NCBI RefSeq assembly: GCF_012926615.1
Contig: NZ_JABBNU010000001.1
Span: forward strand, 1 to 64,000
From: Marinigracilibium pacificum
Lineage (GTDB): Bacteria > Bacteroidota > Bacteroidia > Cytophagales > Cyclobacteriaceae
DNA length: 64,000 nt
Reading direction: 5' to 3'
Shown: positions 1 to 8,277 of the stretch, in pieces
Layout: every line of letters starts with the position of its first letter
Numbering within the stretch: the first letter of the stretch is position 1
Notes under the pieces: model-generated
The model's database searches: none
The model's input: the letters and a program-made list of their open reading frames with translations, nothing else
What the model was told of the DNA's origin: nothing
Made by a program: the position numbers and the translations under genes

Positions 1-18
1 CAAATTGAATCTAAAAGG

Positions 19-47
19 AATGAGCCCGGTGAAATACCGAGCTCATT
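19..47. terminator. Possible hairpin terminator at window edge
   Basis: Inverted repeat AATGAGC...GCTCATT encloses a second stem CGGT...ACCG with a 5-nt loop and one mismatch between the stems. It lies downstream of the peptide deformylase gene on the minus strand. The T tract is weak on both strands, so termination is plausible but unproven. Confidence 0.35.
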
Positions 48-82
48 ATTTAAAATTAAATTGTTAAACTTGTCTAAGTTTT

Positions 83-111
83 GGGGGCTAGTCCAGAGTA
101 GCTCCTTTTTT
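83..111 (+). terminator. Probable Rho-independent terminator
   Basis: GGGGCTA pairs with TAGCTCC (one G-T wobble) around an 8-nt loop and is followed directly by TTTTTT. The orientation suits a plus-strand gene entering from left of the window and converging on def. Confidence 0.45.
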
Positions 112-114
112 ATG

Positions 115-666
115 TTATTTCGCCATTGGAAATTTCATTCTGTATCCAACTTTTACTTTTCCTTTAGATATATTATTTAACTTACCTTTAATTAGTCTTT
201 TCTTTAATCCGCTTAAATAATCTGTAAACAAAACTCCTTCAATATGATCGTATTCATGTTGAATGATTCTAGCTGCAAGCCCCTCATAAGTTTCAGTATG
301 CTCCTTCCAGTTTTCATCAAAATATTTGATTTTGACATATTCAGGTCTGAATACCTCCTCTCTTATTCCCGGAATACTTAGGCAACCTTCTTCAAAAGCC
401 CACTCATCACCTTCCTCTTCTATTATTTGAGGATTGATAAATACTTTTTTAAATCCATCTGTAGTTTCATCTTCCATCGGGTCTCCGTCAACTACAAAAA
501 TCCTTAACCCCTTACCGATCTGAGGACCTGCAAGTCCTACTCCACTTGCTGCATACATTGTTTCATACATGTCTTCTACAAGCTGCTTTACATCGGTTCC
601 CTTTTCAATATCAACTGCTTTCTGCTTTAGAATTGGATGTCCGTAAGCTACAATAGGGTAAATCAT
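115..666 (-). CDS. def: Peptide deformylase
   Basis: This enzyme removes the N-formyl group from the initiator methionine of new proteins, in the cytoplasm at the ribosome exit. All three family motifs are present in order: GVGLAGPQIG at residues 42-51, EEGCLSIPG with metal ligand Cys94, and QHEYDH with ligands His137 and His141 and catalytic Glu138. The 183-residue length is normal. The first motif has Gly where many family members have Ala (GLAG rather than GLAA), a tolerated change. The gene heads the same way as the yqgF and hemerythrin genes upstream and may share their transcript. The ATG start gives the expected N-terminus (MIYPIVAYG). Confidence 0.97.
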   Translation of the reverse strand: MIYPIVAYGHPILKQKAVDIEKGTDVKQLVEDMYETMYAASGVGLAGPQIGKGLRIFVVDGDPMEDETTDGFKKVFINPQIIEEEGDEWAFEEGCLSIPGIREEVFRPEYVKIKYFDENWKEHTETYEGLAARIIQHEYDHIEGVLFTDYLSGLKKRLIKGKLNNISKGKVKVGYRMKFPMAK

Positions 667-718
667 AAATGCATTTTAATTTTCAAGGTGCAAATGTACT
701 TAAAATACCTCAAAATGT

Positions 719-1132
719 TTAAGAAATAGAATTAAGGTATTCCTGAAGTATCAAAACGGCACTAACCTTGTCAATGTTTTCCTTTTTTCTTCTGTCCTTC
801 TTTTTAGATCCGGCAGCAATCATTGATTCCATAGCCCGAACAGACGTATATGCTTCGTCTTGTTCATGCACCGGAAGATTGGGGAATTGCTTCTTTAAAG
901 TGGTAATAAACCCCTTGCAATGTTGTGTATTATTGGTTGGAGAGCCATCATCCTTATATGGAACTCCCACTACAAAAGCTTCAACTTCTTCTTTTGCAAG
1001 ATAGTCTTTCAAATACTGTACGACATCTTTGGAATGAACAGTATCCAAGCCAGTTGCAATTATTTTTAATGGATCAGTAACAGCCAGTCCTACTCTTTTA
1101 GTACCGTAATCAACAGCTAGAATTCTTCCCAT
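719..1132 (-). CDS. yqgF: Putative Holliday junction resolvase / pre-16S rRNA nuclease YqgF
   Basis: An RNase H-fold nuclease of the YqgF/RuvX family. In E. coli the homologue matures the 5' end of 16S rRNA; resolvase activity was first inferred from the fold. The 137-residue length is typical. The N-terminus GRILAVDYGTKRVGLAVTD carries the first catalytic Asp (residue 8). VVGVPY lies near residue 55, DEAYTS near 92, and a late Asp in the IDKVSAVLIL segment completes the acidic site. It sits 4 nt after the hemerythrin gene and 52 nt before def, consistent with one minus-strand unit. Confidence 0.93.
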   Translation of the reverse strand: MGRILAVDYGTKRVGLAVTDPLKIIATGLDTVHSKDVVQYLKDYLAKEEVEAFVVGVPYKDDGSPTNNTQHCKGFITTLKKQFPNLPVHEQDEAYTSVRAMESMIAAGSKKKDRRKKENIDKVSAVLILQEYLNSIS

Positions 1133-1136
1133 TTTA

Positions 1137-1898
1137 CTAATTGGACCCCTTATTTTCAGCCATCATCTTCTTGACTTCCTTTTCCAGCATTAACGCTTTA
1201 GGAAAAAGTATTTCATCTTCGATAGAAGCGTGGATTTTAAGTTCCTTTTCAAATGATTGTAACTCCTTCATGATCACATTTAAATGCACATTACTTTCAT
1301 CCTTCAAAATGAACCCATTGGTTATTTTTTTCAATCCTTCAAGTTCATCCTCATGAACCTCATGATCAATGGCATATTTGCGTACAGAATGCTTTTCTAG
1401 TTCAAAAAATAATTTTGCCGGTGACAAATCTCCGGAAACAACTTTCTGTAATTTAGAAATGTAAATAAATAGAGTATCCTCTTCCTGATAAACGTGATGG
1501 ATAAAATCTTCTACAAAAATTGGATAAACAAACCTTAAATCCTGAATAACCTGTTCGTGTTCCTCATTATAATATTTCGCTCCTCTTAGAAGACTTGAAA
1601 TATATGGAAGCCTTCTTTTGATAAAAATATGATGAGAATGCTTCAGAAATTCAATGATCAGATCAACTGGTAAAGTAAACAGCTTCAATGATTCAATACT
1701 GTTATCATTTTTGTACTTTTCAAGTTGATCAATTATTTTTTCAATCATCAGGCCTTTTTCCTTACATACGTCTTCTAATGTTGTCTCAGGAAACTCATAA
1801 AACCTGATGCCAAAATCATTAAGAATTGAAGCAAAAAGGTGATTTGCCCCAACCAATTCATTTAATGTTTTGTGTTTATAAATATTGTAATCCATCAT
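1137..1898 (-). CDS. Hemerythrin-domain protein related to RIC/YtfE/ScdA
   Basis: RIC (YtfE/ScdA) proteins are di-iron proteins that repair iron-sulfur clusters after nitrosative or oxidative stress. From ATG 1898 this one has 253 residues. The N-terminal ScdA-type domain (about 10-60) aligns well, but the family's CCGG motif is YEFP here (residues 34-37). The hemerythrin half keeps candidate iron ligands in family spacing: His89/90, His135 and Glu139, His179, and His223 and Glu227 (IHASIEDEILFP). I chose the ATG because an in-frame TTG at 1904 lies inside a TATCTTTG promoter-like box (1902-1909). Loss of the Cys pair suggests altered chemistry, for example oxygen or NO sensing. Confidence 0.85.
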   Translation of the reverse strand: MMDYNIYKHKTLNELVGANHLFASILNDFGIRFYEFPETTLEDVCKEKGLMIEKIIDQLEKYKNDNSIESLKLFTLPVDLIIEFLKHSHHIFIKRRLPYISSLLRGAKYYNEEHEQVIQDLRFVYPIFVEDFIHHVYQEEDTLFIYISKLQKVVSGDLSPAKLFFELEKHSVRKYAIDHEVHEDELEGLKKITNGFILKDESNVHLNVIMKELQSFEKELKIHASIEDEILFPKALMLEKEVKKMMAENKGSN

Positions 1899-1995
1899 TT
1901 GCAAAGATAATCGATAAAAAAGACAAATAACTGACTTAAGTCATCTCTTCAACAAACTGTTGTCTTCTTAATGCGTTAAATATTTACTAAATATG

Positions 1996-2003
1996 TAGTT
2001 TTG
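1996..2003 (+). promoter_or_regulatory. Candidate Bacteroidota -7 box for the S41 protease
   Basis: TAGTTTTG matches TAnnTTTG exactly and lies 25 nt before the ATG. No good TTG element is seen at the expected upstream distance, so this is only partial support. Confidence 0.35.
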
Positions 2004-2028
2004 TTATATTGCCATAGTTTGAATATAT

Positions 2029-3666
2029 ATGTATAAAGATAATAAATCAAATAATAAGGGAATTGTTAGAATACCCATTTATCTGGCGGTTGCAGTTGTA
2101 GCCGGTATGTTTATGGGAACATCACTTAGCAGTAGTGATTCAACTCCCATCAGTTTTAAGCCGCAGCTAGTAGGTGACAAGGTTCGTGAAGTAATGGCTC
2201 ACATCCAGAAACATTATGTTGATGACATAAATGAAGATGAGCTATCTGAAAAAGCTATAGTTTCCATTCTTGAAGATCTTGACCCTCACAGCGTTTATAT
2301 TCCAAAGCAAGATGCCGAGCTGACAGACTCTCAATTTGAAGGTGCGTTTGAAGGTATAGGAATAGAGTTCACAATATTGAATGACACATTAACCGTTGTT
2401 GCTCCATTAATAGGAGGCCCATCTGAATCTGCAGGAATAATTTCCGGAGATAAAATTATTGTTGTTGATGGTGATACAATTGCCGGAACAGGAATTACGA
2501 ACAGAGATGTATTCGAACTTTTAAGAGGAGAAAAAGGCTCTGAGGTTAATATTGGAATTAAAAGAAACGGGAAGTCCAGGCTAATAGATTTTGTAATTGA
2601 ACGCGATGAAATCCCTCAATATACTGTTGAATCAGGATATATGATTAATGATTCTACCGGGTATATTAAGGTTACAAGGTTTGGTCTGGAAACCTTTAAC
2701 GAGTTTGACGCCAAACTAAGAGAGCTAAAGCTTAAAGGCTTAAAAAATCTGATTCTTGATTTACAAGGTAACCCTGGTGGGATAATGAGTTCAGCTGTCA
2801 ATATGGCTGATGAGTTCCTGCCAAAAGACAAGATGATAGTTTATACAGATGGAAGAATAGATGCCTATGACGATGAGTATAAATCTACTGATAAAGGAAT
2901 TTTTAAGGACCTTCCTGTTGTTGTTTTAATCGATGAAGGTAGCGCTTCAGCATCAGAAATTGTAGCCGGAGCTTTACAAGATAATGACCGTGCTTTAATA
3001 GTCGGTAGAAGAAGTTTTGGTAAAGGACTTGTTCAAAGTCCGATTAAGCTAAAAGATGGTAGTGTAATAAGATTGACAATTTCAAGATATTATACTCCAA
3101 GTGGTCGTTCGATTCAGAAGCCTTACACTGATTATTCGGCATATTCCAAGGATATTCAAGAGAGGTATGAAAATGGAGAATTCTTTCATCCGGACAGCAC
3201 TAACCTAAAAGATTCATTAGAGTATAAAACTGTTCACGGTAGAACTGTTTATGGTGGCGGGGGTATTATGCCCGATGTTTTTGTGCCGCTTGATACTAGT
3301 ATGAACAGTAAAGTGTTAACAACACTGATCTATAAAAATATTCTTTCATCATATGTGATTTCATATCTTGAAAGTAACAGGACTAAAGTTAAGTCTCTTG
3401 GATTAAAGACATTTATTCAAGAATTTGAAGTTTCAGATCAAATGATTACTGACCTTACTAATAAAGCCATTTCTTCAGGATTGGAAATTAATCAAAGTGA
3501 AGTTGAAAAATCAGCTGATTTAATTAAACTACATGTTAAGGCTCAAATTGGAAGGAACATCTGGCGTGGAGATGGGTACTATCCAATTATAAACAATATG
3601 AACGAATCGTTGCAATCAGCTTTAAAACTATTGCCTGAAGCTGAAAAGCTAACCGATAAATTGTAA
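2029..3666 (+). CDS. S41 family C-terminal processing peptidase (Prc/CtpA-like)
   Basis: A serine protease expected to act in the periplasm, cleaving C-terminal or misfolded substrates. One N-terminal membrane anchor spans about residues 15-33 (IPIYLAVAVVAGMFMG). A PDZ domain follows at about 95-185, then the S41 catalytic domain. GSASASE carries the likely nucleophile Ser307 (by alignment with CtpA/Prc spacing), and GKGLVQ carries the general base Lys332, 25 residues later as in the family. The length of 545 is usual for Bacteroidota CtpA. A C-terminal helical region follows the catalytic core. The gene stands alone on the plus strand, 42 nt before hmgA. Confidence 0.94.
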   Translation: MYKDNKSNNKGIVRIPIYLAVAVVAGMFMGTSLSSSDSTPISFKPQLVGDKVREVMAHIQKHYVDDINEDELSEKAIVSILEDLDPHSVYIPKQDAELTDSQFEGAFEGIGIEFTILNDTLTVVAPLIGGPSESAGIISGDKIIVVDGDTIAGTGITNRDVFELLRGEKGSEVNIGIKRNGKSRLIDFVIERDEIPQYTVESGYMINDSTGYIKVTRFGLETFNEFDAKLRELKLKGLKNLILDLQGNPGGIMSSAVNMADEFLPKDKMIVYTDGRIDAYDDEYKSTDKGIFKDLPVVVLIDEGSASASEIVAGALQDNDRALIVGRRSFGKGLVQSPIKLKDGSVIRLTISRYYTPSGRSIQKPYTDYSAYSKDIQERYENGEFFHPDSTNLKDSLEYKTVHGRTVYGGGGIMPDVFVPLDTSMNSKVLTTLIYKNILSSYVISYLESNRTKVKSLGLKTFIQEFEVSDQMITDLTNKAISSGLEINQSEVEKSADLIKLHVKAQIGRNIWRGDGYYPIINNMNESLQSALKLLPEAEKLTDKL

Positions 3667-3708
3667 CTTTAACACCAATAATTAAACAACAACAATTAAC
3701 CCATAATT

Positions 3709-4869
3709 ATGTCTTATTATTATAAACTGGGAGAGATACCTCATAAAAGACATACTCAATTCAGACAACCAGATGGTTCTTTATATGAAGAAGAGCTGGT
3801 TAGTAGCATTGGGTTTTCAGGAATCTACTCTTTGCTTTATCACAAAAACCCTCCGACTAAAGTATCCAGAGTTGGAGAACCTGAACCGTATGAAGTTAAA
3901 ATGCCAGAAAAAGCTCCTTTGCTTCAAACACATTTAAATACTTCAGGGCTAAAAACTACAGGTAAAGACTATCTTGAGTCAAGATGGACACTTTTAAAGA
4001 ACAAAGACTGTTCGATGGCTATTTGTATTCCTGAAGAAAGAAGCATGGACTACTTCTACAAAAATGGAGAAGCAGACGAAATCGTATTCATCCATGATGG
4101 TTCAGGAACTTTAATATCCCAATTCGGAAGCATAAAAGTTAAAGCTGGCGATTATATCGTTATTCCAAGAACAACAATTTATAAGTTCGAGTGGGATAAG
4201 GGCCCTTTGAGGTTATTAGTTATCGAATCAAATAACCCAATTGAAACTGTAAGCAGGTACAGAAATGAAATGGGGCAACTACTTGAGCATTCTCCATATT
4301 GTGAGCGCGATATCAGACCACCTGAAGAGCTTGTCATCGATGACAAAAAAGGTGAATATCTTATCAAAATAAAAAAAGGAGGCTACCTGCATAATTATTT
4401 TTATGAATTCAGCCCGTTAGATGTCGTTGGTTGGGATGGATGCCTATATCCTTATGCATTGAGCATTCATGACTTTGAACCAATCACAGGTAGAATTCAC
4501 CAGCCACCTCCGGTACATCAGACATTCCAGTCTGCAGGATTTGTGATTTGTTCATTTGTACCAAGACTGTATGATTATCATCCTGATTCTATTCCTGCTC
4601 CATACAATCATAGCAACATTGATTCTGACGAAGTTCTTTACTATGTTGAAGGAGAATTTATGAGTAGAAAAGGAATTGACAGAGGTTCATTTACTCTTCA
4701 TCCGGGAGGTTTACCTCACGGTCCGCACCCTGGAACAGTTGAGAAAAGTATTGGAGCCAAGGCCACTCATGAATTAGCTGTGATGCTTGATACCTTCGGC
4801 CCTTTATATGTTACTGAGAAAGGATTAGAATTCTCGGATAAGAACTATCCAATGAGTTGGAAAGAATAA
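3709..4869 (+). CDS. hmgA: Homogentisate 1,2-dioxygenase family protein
   Basis: Homogentisate dioxygenase opens the aromatic ring of homogentisate to maleylacetoacetate in tyrosine and phenylalanine breakdown. The 386-residue protein is a double cupin. The C-terminal metal site is visible as YNHSNIDSDE, EGEFMSRKG, HPGGLPHGPH and a late HELAVMLDT. The candidate ligand spacing is His then Asp/Glu at +6/+7; human HGD has +6. It is somewhat shorter than the eukaryotic enzyme (about 445), as in many bacterial relatives. No hppD or fumarylacetoacetase lies beside it. A pterin carbinolamine dehydratase 26 kb away would fit a phenylalanine pathway. A different ring-cleaving cupin is the main alternative. 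Confidence 0.85.
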   Translation: MSYYYKLGEIPHKRHTQFRQPDGSLYEEELVSSIGFSGIYSLLYHKNPPTKVSRVGEPEPYEVKMPEKAPLLQTHLNTSGLKTTGKDYLESRWTLLKNKDCSMAICIPEERSMDYFYKNGEADEIVFIHDGSGTLISQFGSIKVKAGDYIVIPRTTIYKFEWDKGPLRLLVIESNNPIETVSRYRNEMGQLLEHSPYCERDIRPPEELVIDDKKGEYLIKIKKGGYLHNYFYEFSPLDVVGWDGCLYPYALSIHDFEPITGRIHQPPPVHQTFQSAGFVICSFVPRLYDYHPDSIPAPYNHSNIDSDEVLYYVEGEFMSRKGIDRGSFTLHPGGLPHGPHPGTVEKSIGAKATHELAVMLDTFGPLYVTEKGLEFSDKNYPMSWKE

Positions 4870-4890
4870 CAAACAAGATTAATAAATGAA

Positions 4891-4917
4891 AAAGGCTCCA
4901 TGTGGAGCCTTTTTTTA
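4891..4917. terminator. Bidirectional terminator between hmgA and the HisA paralogue
   Basis: AAAGGCTCCA and TGGAGCCTTT form a perfect stem with almost no loop (GGCTCCATGTGGAGCC). A T tract follows on the plus strand and an A tract precedes it, so it can serve both converging genes. Confidence 0.85.
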
Positions 4918-4920
4918 TTT

Positions 4921-5652
4921 TTAAACCTTTCGGGTTATAAATCTTTCTAAATCCTTTAGTTTCAATCTGTCTTCGTAAAATGCTTTACCAAAAAACACAC
5001 CATAGACACCTATTTCTTCAAGTTTCTGGATATCATCTACAGACCTGACACCACCTGAAGCATATAATTTTAAATCAGGAAACTGCTCAAGTATCTTCTC
5101 ATATAAATTAATTGAAGGCCCTTCAAGAATTCCATCCTTAGCAATATCGGTTGTCTTTACATATTTAAGGCTATGACGATAAAAGAAGTCAATATGTTCA
5201 ATCAGATCTGTCTGAGTATTAGTTTGCCATCCTCTGATAGCAATTTTACCCTTTAACGCATCTGCACCTAGTATAACCTTCTCTCTACCATAACTAATAA
5301 TCCATTGAGCAAATAGATCCGGGTTAAGCACAGCAATCGTTGCAGCGGTAACACTGACAGCACCATATTCAAATGCCTTGGTAACATCACCATCTGTATG
5401 AAGACCTCCACTGAAATTAACTTTAAGATCAGTATATGAAGAAATTAGCTCCAGTGTGTTGTAATTTACAGGTGTACCTTTTTGTGCACCATCCAGATCA
5501 ACCAAATGTATTGTATCTAATCCGGCATCCTGAAATTGCTTAGCAACATCTAAAGGTGATGCTTCATATTCTCTTTTCTTATCAAAATTTCCTTGTTGAA
5601 GGCGGATAGTCTTACCATTGATTACCGATATAGAAGGAATTATTTTTATCAT
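4921..5652 (-). CDS. HisA-family TIM-barrel protein lacking the N-terminal catalytic Asp
   Basis: HisA isomerises ProFAR to PRFAR in histidine synthesis. This 243-residue barrel matches HisA along its length: HLVDLDGAQKG, the first phosphate loop NFSGGLH near 79-85, VILGADALKGKIAIRGWQ with the second catalytic Asp, TTDIAKDGILEGP, and the second phosphate loop YASGGVRS near 192-199. The first strand reads IPSISVINGK where HisA has IPAIDLIDGK, so the general base Asp8 is Ser. I checked the codons (TCT ATA TCG GTA). No other his gene is nearby. It may be a divergent HisA, or a paralogue using another sugar phosphate. It follows the response regulator in the minus-strand direction's opposite flank and has its own terminator. 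Confidence 0.8.
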   Translation of the reverse strand: MIKIIPSISVINGKTIRLQQGNFDKKREYEASPLDVAKQFQDAGLDTIHLVDLDGAQKGTPVNYNTLELISSYTDLKVNFSGGLHTDGDVTKAFEYGAVSVTAATIAVLNPDLFAQWIISYGREKVILGADALKGKIAIRGWQTNTQTDLIEHIDFFYRHSLKYVKTTDIAKDGILEGPSINLYEKILEQFPDLKLYASGGVRSVDDIQKLEEIGVYGVFFGKAFYEDRLKLKDLERFITRKV

Positions 5653-5725
5653 ATCGTCAGTTTTAAGCCTTACAAAACTAACATTATTTCGGATATAGTC
5701 TTAATAGATTTTCTTTTTTTCTACG

Positions 5726-6424
5726 TTATTCTTTCAATTCTATTAATTTAAAGCCTTCTCCGTGAACAGTAAGAATTTGAACTGTCTCATCCGGCTTTAA
5801 CATTTTCCTAAGCTTTGCAATATATACATCCATACTTCTTGCATTAAAATAAGAATCATCTTTCCAGATACGGTTTAAAGCCATGCTTCTATCCAGGGTC
5901 TTATTCTTATTTTGAACTAATAATTTTAATAGTTCAGCTTCTTTAGTTGTTAGCTTCGTAGTATTTCCCTGGTGATTTAAGATCCGTTGAGTATAATCAA
6001 ATTCAAAATCTCCAAACTTAAGCTCTCCTGACTTTTCAGCTTCACTTTCGGCAACTCCACTTCTTTTTAATATGTTATTAAGTCGAAGCAAAAGTTCCTC
6101 CATACTAAAAGGCTTGGTGATATAATCATCAGCTCCAATTCTTAAACCATGAAGCGTATCCTCTTTCATTGACTTAGCAGTCAAAAATATTACAGGAACC
6201 TCCTTGTCCATTTTTCTCACCTTCTCAAGAAGAGTAAAGCCATCCATTTTAGGCATCATTATATCGAATAAACATGCATGGTATTCTTCCTTTTTATACG
6301 CCTCTAATCCTTCTTCACCATCTCTACACAGATGAGTTTCAAAACCCTTAACTTCTAAGTATTCCTTAAGTATTTGTCCCAGATTCGGATCGTCTTCGAC
6401 AATCAATAATTTATATTTGCTCAT
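5726..6424 (-). CDS. OmpR/PhoB-family response regulator (RprY-like)
   Basis: Transcription factor of a two-component system. The receiver domain (about 1-120) has the acidic pair Asp11/Asp12, phospho-acceptor Asp54 (CLFDIMMPKMDG), Thr82 and Lys104 (YITKPFS). A winged-helix DNA-binding domain follows at about 135-230, with the typical LTTKEAELLKLL and RSMDVYIAKLRKML segments. The gene overlaps the kinase gene upstream by 14 bp, so the two are translated together. RprY of Bacteroides is the nearest named relative by order and layout. Its targets cannot be read from the sequence. Confidence 0.93.
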   Translation of the reverse strand: MSKYKLLIVEDDPNLGQILKEYLEVKGFETHLCRDGEEGLEAYKKEEYHACLFDIMMPKMDGFTLLEKVRKMDKEVPVIFLTAKSMKEDTLHGLRIGADDYITKPFSMEELLLRLNNILKRSGVAESEAEKSGELKFGDFEFDYTQRILNHQGNTTKLTTKEAELLKLLVQNKNKTLDRSMALNRIWKDDSYFNARSMDVYIAKLRKMLKPDETVQILTVHGEGFKLIELKE

Positions 6425-8027
6425 TATATAATGGTAAACTTATTTCAAATGTACTTCCTTTTCCTAATTCGCTTATTACATTGATATCACCTCCATGGGC
6501 ATTAACCATAGTCTTTACATAAGTTAACCCCAAACCAAATCCTTTAACATCATGTAAATTACCCGTAGGTACGCGATAAAACTTTTCAAATATCTTGTCC
6601 ACAGCATCTTTACCCATACCAATACCATTATCAGACACTTTAATCCGGATATCTCCATTCTGATTGTAAGTTTGAATAGATATTTTTGGTTTTACCGGAC
6701 TATACTTATTGGCATTATCAAGCAAGTTGTGCACGATATTAGTCAAGTGAACCTTATCAGCAAAAACCTGATGATTTCTAGCCTTAAGATCCAGATTTAT
6801 TTTTCCTTCTTTCTTTTCTACCTGAAGATTAATATTCTCGAGTGCCTTACAAATTACCTCTTCAACATCAACCTTATCCCTTTTCAATTTTATATCTTCT
6901 TTTTCAAGAGTGGCCATTTGCAACACTTTCTCTACCTGAGTTCCCAGTCGGTTATTTTCATCCTTGATAATTCTCAGGTATCGATCATAAAACTCCGGTA
7001 TTTTGCGAATTTCAGGATCCTGGAGTGCCTCACATGCCAAAGAAACTGTTGCTATCGGAGTTTTAAACTCATGAGTCATATTATTTATAAAGTCATTTTT
7101 GATCTCACTTATTTTCTTCTGTCTAATTATAATATACAAAGCATATCCGAAGCAAATAAGAATGATCATAATCAAAATCCCTGATGACCCCAAAGTAATT
7201 GCACTTTGCTTTACAATATAGCCAGTTTCATTAGGAAAATATATATATAAGAAGCTGGCTTTGCCGATGATATCGTTTGGAAATAACTTGGTTTTAAATG
7301 TAGACTCAAGAAGTTTACTTTTATCAGTTGTATGAGCAAACATCAAGGTATCAGCTGAAACATTTGTTACTCCATATTCATAATTAAGGTCAATACCATT
7401 GTTACCTAATTCGGCATGCAACAAACTATCTAACTCTTCAGGGTTTATTCGATTTGTTATTGTTCTTTTCCCATAAAAAAGCTCATTTAAAACCACCTTA
7501 ACCATATCTGATTTATTCAGTGCTTTAGCCAGCTTAATGTCATAGTCCTGTACCCTGTCCCTAAGACTATCAAATTGATCATAAAAATTCATGATCTCTT
7601 TTTTCAAATTAGCCTCAGTATCATTTTTATTTAGATAGACTTCTTTTTCAACTTCTAAATTGAAAGACCCTGTTCCATCAGAAAGTGTATATTCAAAGCT
7701 AGGCTGACCTTTTATGCTACCAAAGGTTTTTCTTTTTTCAGGGAGTTTTAATTCCGCCTTGGGAAGTGGAGCTATGGTAAACGAGTCCTTTTCTCCCTCC
7801 ATGAAAAACTTAATTGAATAATCAAGACCGGTATATGCGTTATAAAGCATTTCCTGTTGCTCAAGCTTCTCAGCAACATTATTTAATGCTTCCTGTACTT
7901 CCTGATCAAAGCGCTGTTGGTTAATTGACAAGGAATTTTTTATCCAATAAAGCTGAAAAGCGACTAGTGCGGTAAGTGCCACACTCATCAGCAATATTAT
8001 CACAATTAATGTCTTTCTCTTCTTCAT
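6411..8027 (-). CDS. Membrane sensor histidine kinase (RprX-like)
   Basis: Partner of the response regulator. The protein has a membrane segment at about 5-27, a periplasmic sensor region of about 240 residues with no recognisable fold, a second membrane segment near 275-298, then the kinase core. The H-box is THEFKTP with His319. The ATP-binding domain shows the N-box NLLDNANKYSP, SDNGIGMGKD and GFGLGLTYVK. There is no HAMP domain visible between the second membrane segment and the H-box, which is common in this Bacteroidota subgroup. The 250-bp gap upstream (8028-8277) is shared with lysA on the other strand. Confidence 0.93.
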   Translation of the reverse strand: MKKRKTLIVIILLMSVALTALVAFQLYWIKNSLSINQQRFDQEVQEALNNVAEKLEQQEMLYNAYTGLDYSIKFFMEGEKDSFTIAPLPKAELKLPEKRKTFGSIKGQPSFEYTLSDGTGSFNLEVEKEVYLNKNDTEANLKKEIMNFYDQFDSLRDRVQDYDIKLAKALNKSDMVKVVLNELFYGKRTITNRINPEELDSLLHAELGNNGIDLNYEYGVTNVSADTLMFAHTTDKSKLLESTFKTKLFPNDIIGKASFLYIYFPNETGYIVKQSAITLGSSGILIMIILICFGYALYIIIRQKKISEIKNDFINNMTHEFKTPIATVSLACEALQDPEIRKIPEFYDRYLRIIKDENNRLGTQVEKVLQMATLEKEDIKLKRDKVDVEEVICKALENINLQVEKKEGKINLDLKARNHQVFADKVHLTNIVHNLLDNANKYSPVKPKISIQTYNQNGDIRIKVSDNGIGMGKDAVDKIFEKFYRVPTGNLHDVKGFGLGLTYVKTMVNAHGGDINVISELGKGSTFEISLPLYNEQI

Positions 8028-8226
8028 TTCCTTATACTCCGATTAACGGATTTCAGCACATTGGTGTTGAAAACAATTATCAAATCATTATAAAATTACA
8101 TTGTAAATAAATTCAAATTATCGATTTAACAATCTTTAACCCACATTAAGCCTCTCAGAATGAAGAATCATAATATTTCAAGAGAATACAGCAATTAATA
8201 TAATAATTTGGCTAAAACAGAATGAA

Positions 8227-8259
8227 TTTGTTTAATTACATCCTTACACTGTATTTTTG
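8227..8259 (+). promoter_or_regulatory. Bacteroidota-type promoter for lysA
   Basis: TTTG (8227-8230), 21 nt, then TATTTTTG (8252-8259) matches TTTG-N19-22-TAnnTTTG. It ends 18 nt before ATG 8278. The in-frame TTG at 8257 is the end of the -7 box, so translation cannot sensibly begin there. Confidence 0.75.
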
Positions 8260-8277
8260 CAAAAAATTGATGAACAG

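Noticed and set aside
6672-7184. 170-aa frame on the plus strand
   Set aside because: It lies fully antisense to the histidine kinase core, whose motifs are intact, and its Phe/Ile-rich composition is what antisense of this gene would give.
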